This document shows positions 6,406 through 7,964 of a DNA stretch of 7,964 bases, one piece after another. The stretch is from Scatosoma sp045533485 (GTDB lineage Bacteria; Bacillota; Clostridia; Christensenellales; Borkfalkiaceae), in assembly GCA_045533485.1 (NCBI GenBank), contig JAZSHX010000004.1, positions 1 to 7,964 of the forward strand, in the 5' to 3' direction. Position 1 is the first letter of the stretch, and each line of letters starts with the position of its first letter. The notes under the pieces are model-generated. The model did no database searches, was not told the DNA's origin, and saw nothing but the letters and a program-made list of their open reading frames with translations. The translations under genes and the position numbers were made by a program.

Positions 6406-6540
6406 TTAACGAATTACGATATTGTCAATATAGTACGTACCCGTTTTTGTCGATGCGTCCGATTTCAAAATAAACGTTAAGCATTTTTCCGATTGCAACG
6501 AATTTACCATTGCTTCCGTCAAGGTAACGCTTACTTCTTC
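6406..6540 (-). pseudogene. C-terminal fragment of a jelly-roll-like module protein
   Basis: In the minus-strand frame ending at TAA 6406-6408, the last 44 codons read EEVSVTLTEAMVNSLQSEKC, then LTFILKSDASTKTGT, then YYIDNIVIR. The ending YYIDNIVIR matches YYLDNFVIG and YYLDNITIG at the module ends of the repeat protein at 7252-7964. I therefore infer a similar beta-sandwich/carbohydrate-binding module. The frame stays open a little further upstream, but there the other frame plainly encodes GH2 sequence, so the fragment starts at the junction near 6531-6543. It has no start codon or ribosome binding site. The long GH2 frame continues through it to 6425 as meaningless sequence. Confidence 0.6.
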
Positions 6541-7123
6541 TAAATATGCCCGAAAAGCGAAACTTGTCCTGACATTCCAAATACGTCGACGCGCACCATT
6601 TCAACACCACCACGTCCAACATATTTTCGCCATCCTTTACCAAATGCGTAATATCAAACTCGCTCGTGGCGTGCGAAATTTGCGAATATCCCTTATATTT
6701 GCCGTTGACAAACAAATAAAACGCGCTGTCTACGCCTTCAAAATTAAGATAATATTTTTCGCCCTGCTTTTTTGCAAGCATAAACTTACGGCGATAATGC
6801 CAACAAGGATTTTCGCAAGGAACGTACGGCGGTCTTACGGGAATAGGATACCTACAGTTTAGATACTGTATTTGATCGTAACCGTGCATTTGCACGCAAG
6901 ACGGCACGGGGATTTCTTCTGCCAATCCTTCGTTTACGTCTACGAGCTCTACATTTGCGTGCTGTTTGATTTGCCAAATACCGTCAAGCGATAAAAACCG
7001 TGAGCTTGCCGTTCTATTCACAATCCCAAAGGTATATTTAATTTTATCCGTCGGCGCAAAGGGAATATAATAGCTTCTATGCGATTCCACGCTTATCCTT
7101 GTAAAATTTTCATATTCTTTCAT
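6539..7123 (-). pseudogene. GH2 beta-galactosidase, N-terminal fragment (~195 of ~1000 residues)
   Basis: From ATG 7121-7123 the frame encodes the N-terminal sugar-binding jelly-roll domain of LacZ-type GH2 enzymes. Landmarks are SHRSYYIPF near residue 18, FLSLDGIW at 43-50, IPVPSCVQMHGY at 71-82, YLNCRYPIP at 87-95, and FEGVDSAFYLFVNGKYKGYS at 128-147. It ends with VVLKWCASTYLECQDKFRFS and GIFR near 172-195. The family hydrolyses beta-galactosides in the cytoplasm with two Glu residues of a TIM barrel. That barrel and everything after FSGIFR is missing. The frame then runs on for about 37 unrelated codons to a stop at 6425-6427, because the DNA switches to another gene's 3' end. KWCASTYLE deviates from the usual KWxDGSYLE, consistent with relaxed selection. 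GTG 7130-7132 could serve as a start three codons earlier; neither has a clear ribosome binding site. The fragment cannot be catalytic. Confidence 0.85.
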
Positions 7124-7152
7124 TGTTTGCACGGTAAATACTACTTGCTTTT

Positions 7153-7200
7153 ATAAGCATATTAGCCGCGGACGAAGCCGTCCGCGACTTTTATGCTTAT
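7153..7200. repeat. Long imperfect palindrome / RNA hairpin upstream of the GH2 fragment
   Basis: The outer arms ATAAGCATA (7153-7161) and TATGCTTAT (7192-7200) and the inner arms CGCGGAC (7167-7173) and GTCCGCG (7180-7186) form a nested 48-base dyad with a small internal mismatch. It lies between the repeat-protein stop and the GH2 start. There is a T-run only after the inner stem on plus (TTTT 7189-7192), so it is a poor minus-strand terminator. It may be a terminator relic, a processing site or a dyad operator. Confidence 0.55.
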
Positions 7201-7209
7201 GTGTTTTCT

Positions 7210-7231
7210 AAAATTGCCAAACCGCAATTTT
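7210..7231 (-). terminator. Possible weak terminator of the repeat-protein gene
   Basis: AAAATTGC (7210-7217) pairs with GCAATTTT (7224-7231) around a 6-base loop, 20 bases downstream of the stop at 7252. The stem is A/T-rich with only four T's at the 3' arm on the minus strand, so it would be weak. Confidence 0.45.
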
Positions 7232-7251
7232 TATCCGTTTACAACCGTTGC

Positions 7252-7964
7252 TTACGCGTTGTTACCGATAACAAAATTGTCAAGATAATAAACGTCCGTC
7301 CTTTCCTTCATAGACGTGTAAATCGTGGTATACGCTACGTCTGTTTTCTTGTACGTTTCCCAGTCAGTTTTGCTCATTACGATTGTATATTTGTAATATG
7401 AACCAACCGCTTCGCCGTCTACCGTACCGCCGTTAGAGCCCAACAAATAACAGTCCGACGTGCCGTTCAATCTGGTATACGCCATTTGCGAAACGGTACT
7501 GTAAATATCAAAGGAAATGCTGTCTACGTCTGCAAACGCTTCTTCCAAGAACGCATTGTCAATATTAAGATTGACGCCTGTGGATTCCCAACCCCATACA
7601 GCTTTCAACGCGCTGTTGCCCGTTGCGCCTACGTTTTCCACAATCGCGAAACCGCTTGCCCCTGCCGTATTGCCCGTGACGGATGCAAAATAGTCGCTCA
7701 GCGCAATTTGCTCTGCCGTTTCAAAATCATAAAACGTGCGTTCAGGCACACCGATGGTAATGTTATCAAGATAATAAACGTCCGTCCTTTCCTTCATAGA
7801 CGTGTAAATTGTGGTATAATTCACGTCCGTCTTTTTATACGTCGTCCAAGTATCTTTCGTCAGCTTAACCGTATATTTGTAAAGAGTGCCAACCGCTTCG
7901 CCGTCTACCGTACCGCCGTTAGAGCCCAACAAATAACAGTCCGACGTGCCGTTCAATCTGGTAT
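7252..7964 (-). CDS. Tandem-module, probably secreted carbohydrate-binding protein, C-terminal part
   Basis: The frame ends at TAA 7252-7254 and runs open off the right edge, so only the last ~237 residues are visible. The TTG at 7954-7956 is not the start, since the same Leu is internal in the second repeat copy. Two copies of a 162-residue module are seen, the upstream one incomplete. A full module runs from TFYDFETAEQIALSDYF through LKAVWGWESTGVNLNI and EEAFADVDSISFDIYS to TYKKTDV and YYLDNFVIG. The FDFE opening, the SISFDIYS strand and the YYLDN ending resemble jelly-roll carbohydrate-binding modules in Clostridia, but no exact family is claimed. No catalytic domain or cell-wall anchor (LPXTG, SLH, dockerin) is visible in the part seen. 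Location outside the cell is inferred from composition; any signal peptide would lie beyond the window. Confidence 0.75.
   Translation of the reverse strand, partial: TRLNGTSDCYLLGSNGGTVDGEAVGTLYKYTVKLTKDTWTTYKKTDVNYTTIYTSMKERTDVYYLDNITIGVPERTFYDFETAEQIALSDYFASVTGNTAGASGFAIVENVGATGNSALKAVWGWESTGVNLNIDNAFLEEAFADVDSISFDIYSTVSQMAYTRLNGTSDCYLLGSNGGTVDGEAVGSYYKYTIVMSKTDWETYKKTDVAYTTIYTSMKERTDVYYLDNFVIGNNA
7280..7323. repeat. Direct repeat, block A (copy 1; copy 2 at 7766-7809)
   Basis: These 44 bases recur without mismatch 486 bases downstream at 7766-7809. They encode the YTSMKERTDVYYLDN segment at the end of each module. The 486-base offset equals 162 codons, so the reading frame is preserved. 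Confidence 0.9.
7403..7478. repeat. Direct repeat, block B (copy 1; copy 2 at 7889-7964)
   Basis: These 76 bases recur without mismatch at 7889-7964, up to the last base of the window, so the identity may extend further. They encode TRLNGTSDCYLLGSNGGTVD and the GEAVG that follows. The offset is again 486 bases. Confidence 0.9.

Noticed and set aside
6425..6538. Tail of the GH2 frame (about 37 codons after FSGIFR) as a real domain
   Set aside because: It bears no resemblance to GH2, and the same bases encode a module-like C-terminus in another frame with a correctly placed terminator.
7280..7964. CRISPR-like or non-coding repeat array
   Set aside because: The two repeat blocks recur at a single 486-base offset divisible by three within an open frame, so they are coding module repeats.

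Overview
The window looks like chromosomal DNA from an anaerobic, low-to-mid GC Bacillota (Clostridia-like, possibly a gut commensal). The basis is a rubrerythrin, AGGAG-type ribosome binding sites, TATAAT-type promoters, U-run terminators and a cytoplasmic glycan/nucleobase-uptake gene set. This is inference; no marker gene fixes the taxon. Apart from the rubrerythrin tail at the left edge, every gene I can support lies on the minus strand.

Layout, left to right. (1) 2-313, plus strand: the C-terminal end of a rubrerythrin, closed by a strong bidirectional terminator at 332-369. (2) 398-3117, minus strand: a three-gene operon read from a promoter at 3157-3185. It encodes an EamA/DMT-type transporter, a SASA-family (sialate O-acetylesterase-like) esterase and a GxDLY/SGNH hydrolase. 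The transporter and the SGNH hydrolase are each split by a single-base indel in a homopolymer (A8 at 2686-2693, G6 at 1288-1293). Correcting them restores proteins of 288 and 354 residues. The set fits import of a small acetylated (sugar-like) compound followed by cytoplasmic deacetylation. (3) 3118-3473: an intergenic stretch with the operon promoter, a terminator and a startless reading frame of about 44 residues that looks protein-like. (4) 3474-4946: an NCS2/AzgA-type purine permease. (5) 5091-6089: an AEC (auxin efflux carrier/malate permease-like) transporter. Genes 4 and 5 each have their own promoter, and in both the -35 hexamer lies inside the 3' arm of the preceding gene's terminator hairpin.

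(6) 6205-7964, minus strand: a debris-like region. From right to left it holds the 3' end of a secreted-type repeat protein with 162-residue tandem modules (open at the right edge), two hairpins, the first ~195 residues of a GH2 beta-galactosidase, an abrupt switch into the last 44 codons of a jelly-roll-like module in another frame, a terminator, and a startless 48-codon C-terminal remnant with its own terminator. This suggests that a carbohydrate-degradation locus has been eroded by deletion or recombination, or that the assembly is chimeric here. I see no RNA genes, CRISPR array, transposase or phage gene, and no convincing wholly new system. The best leads are the paired homopolymer frameshifts, the GH2/module junction, the mosaic repeat and the orphan small peptide frame.
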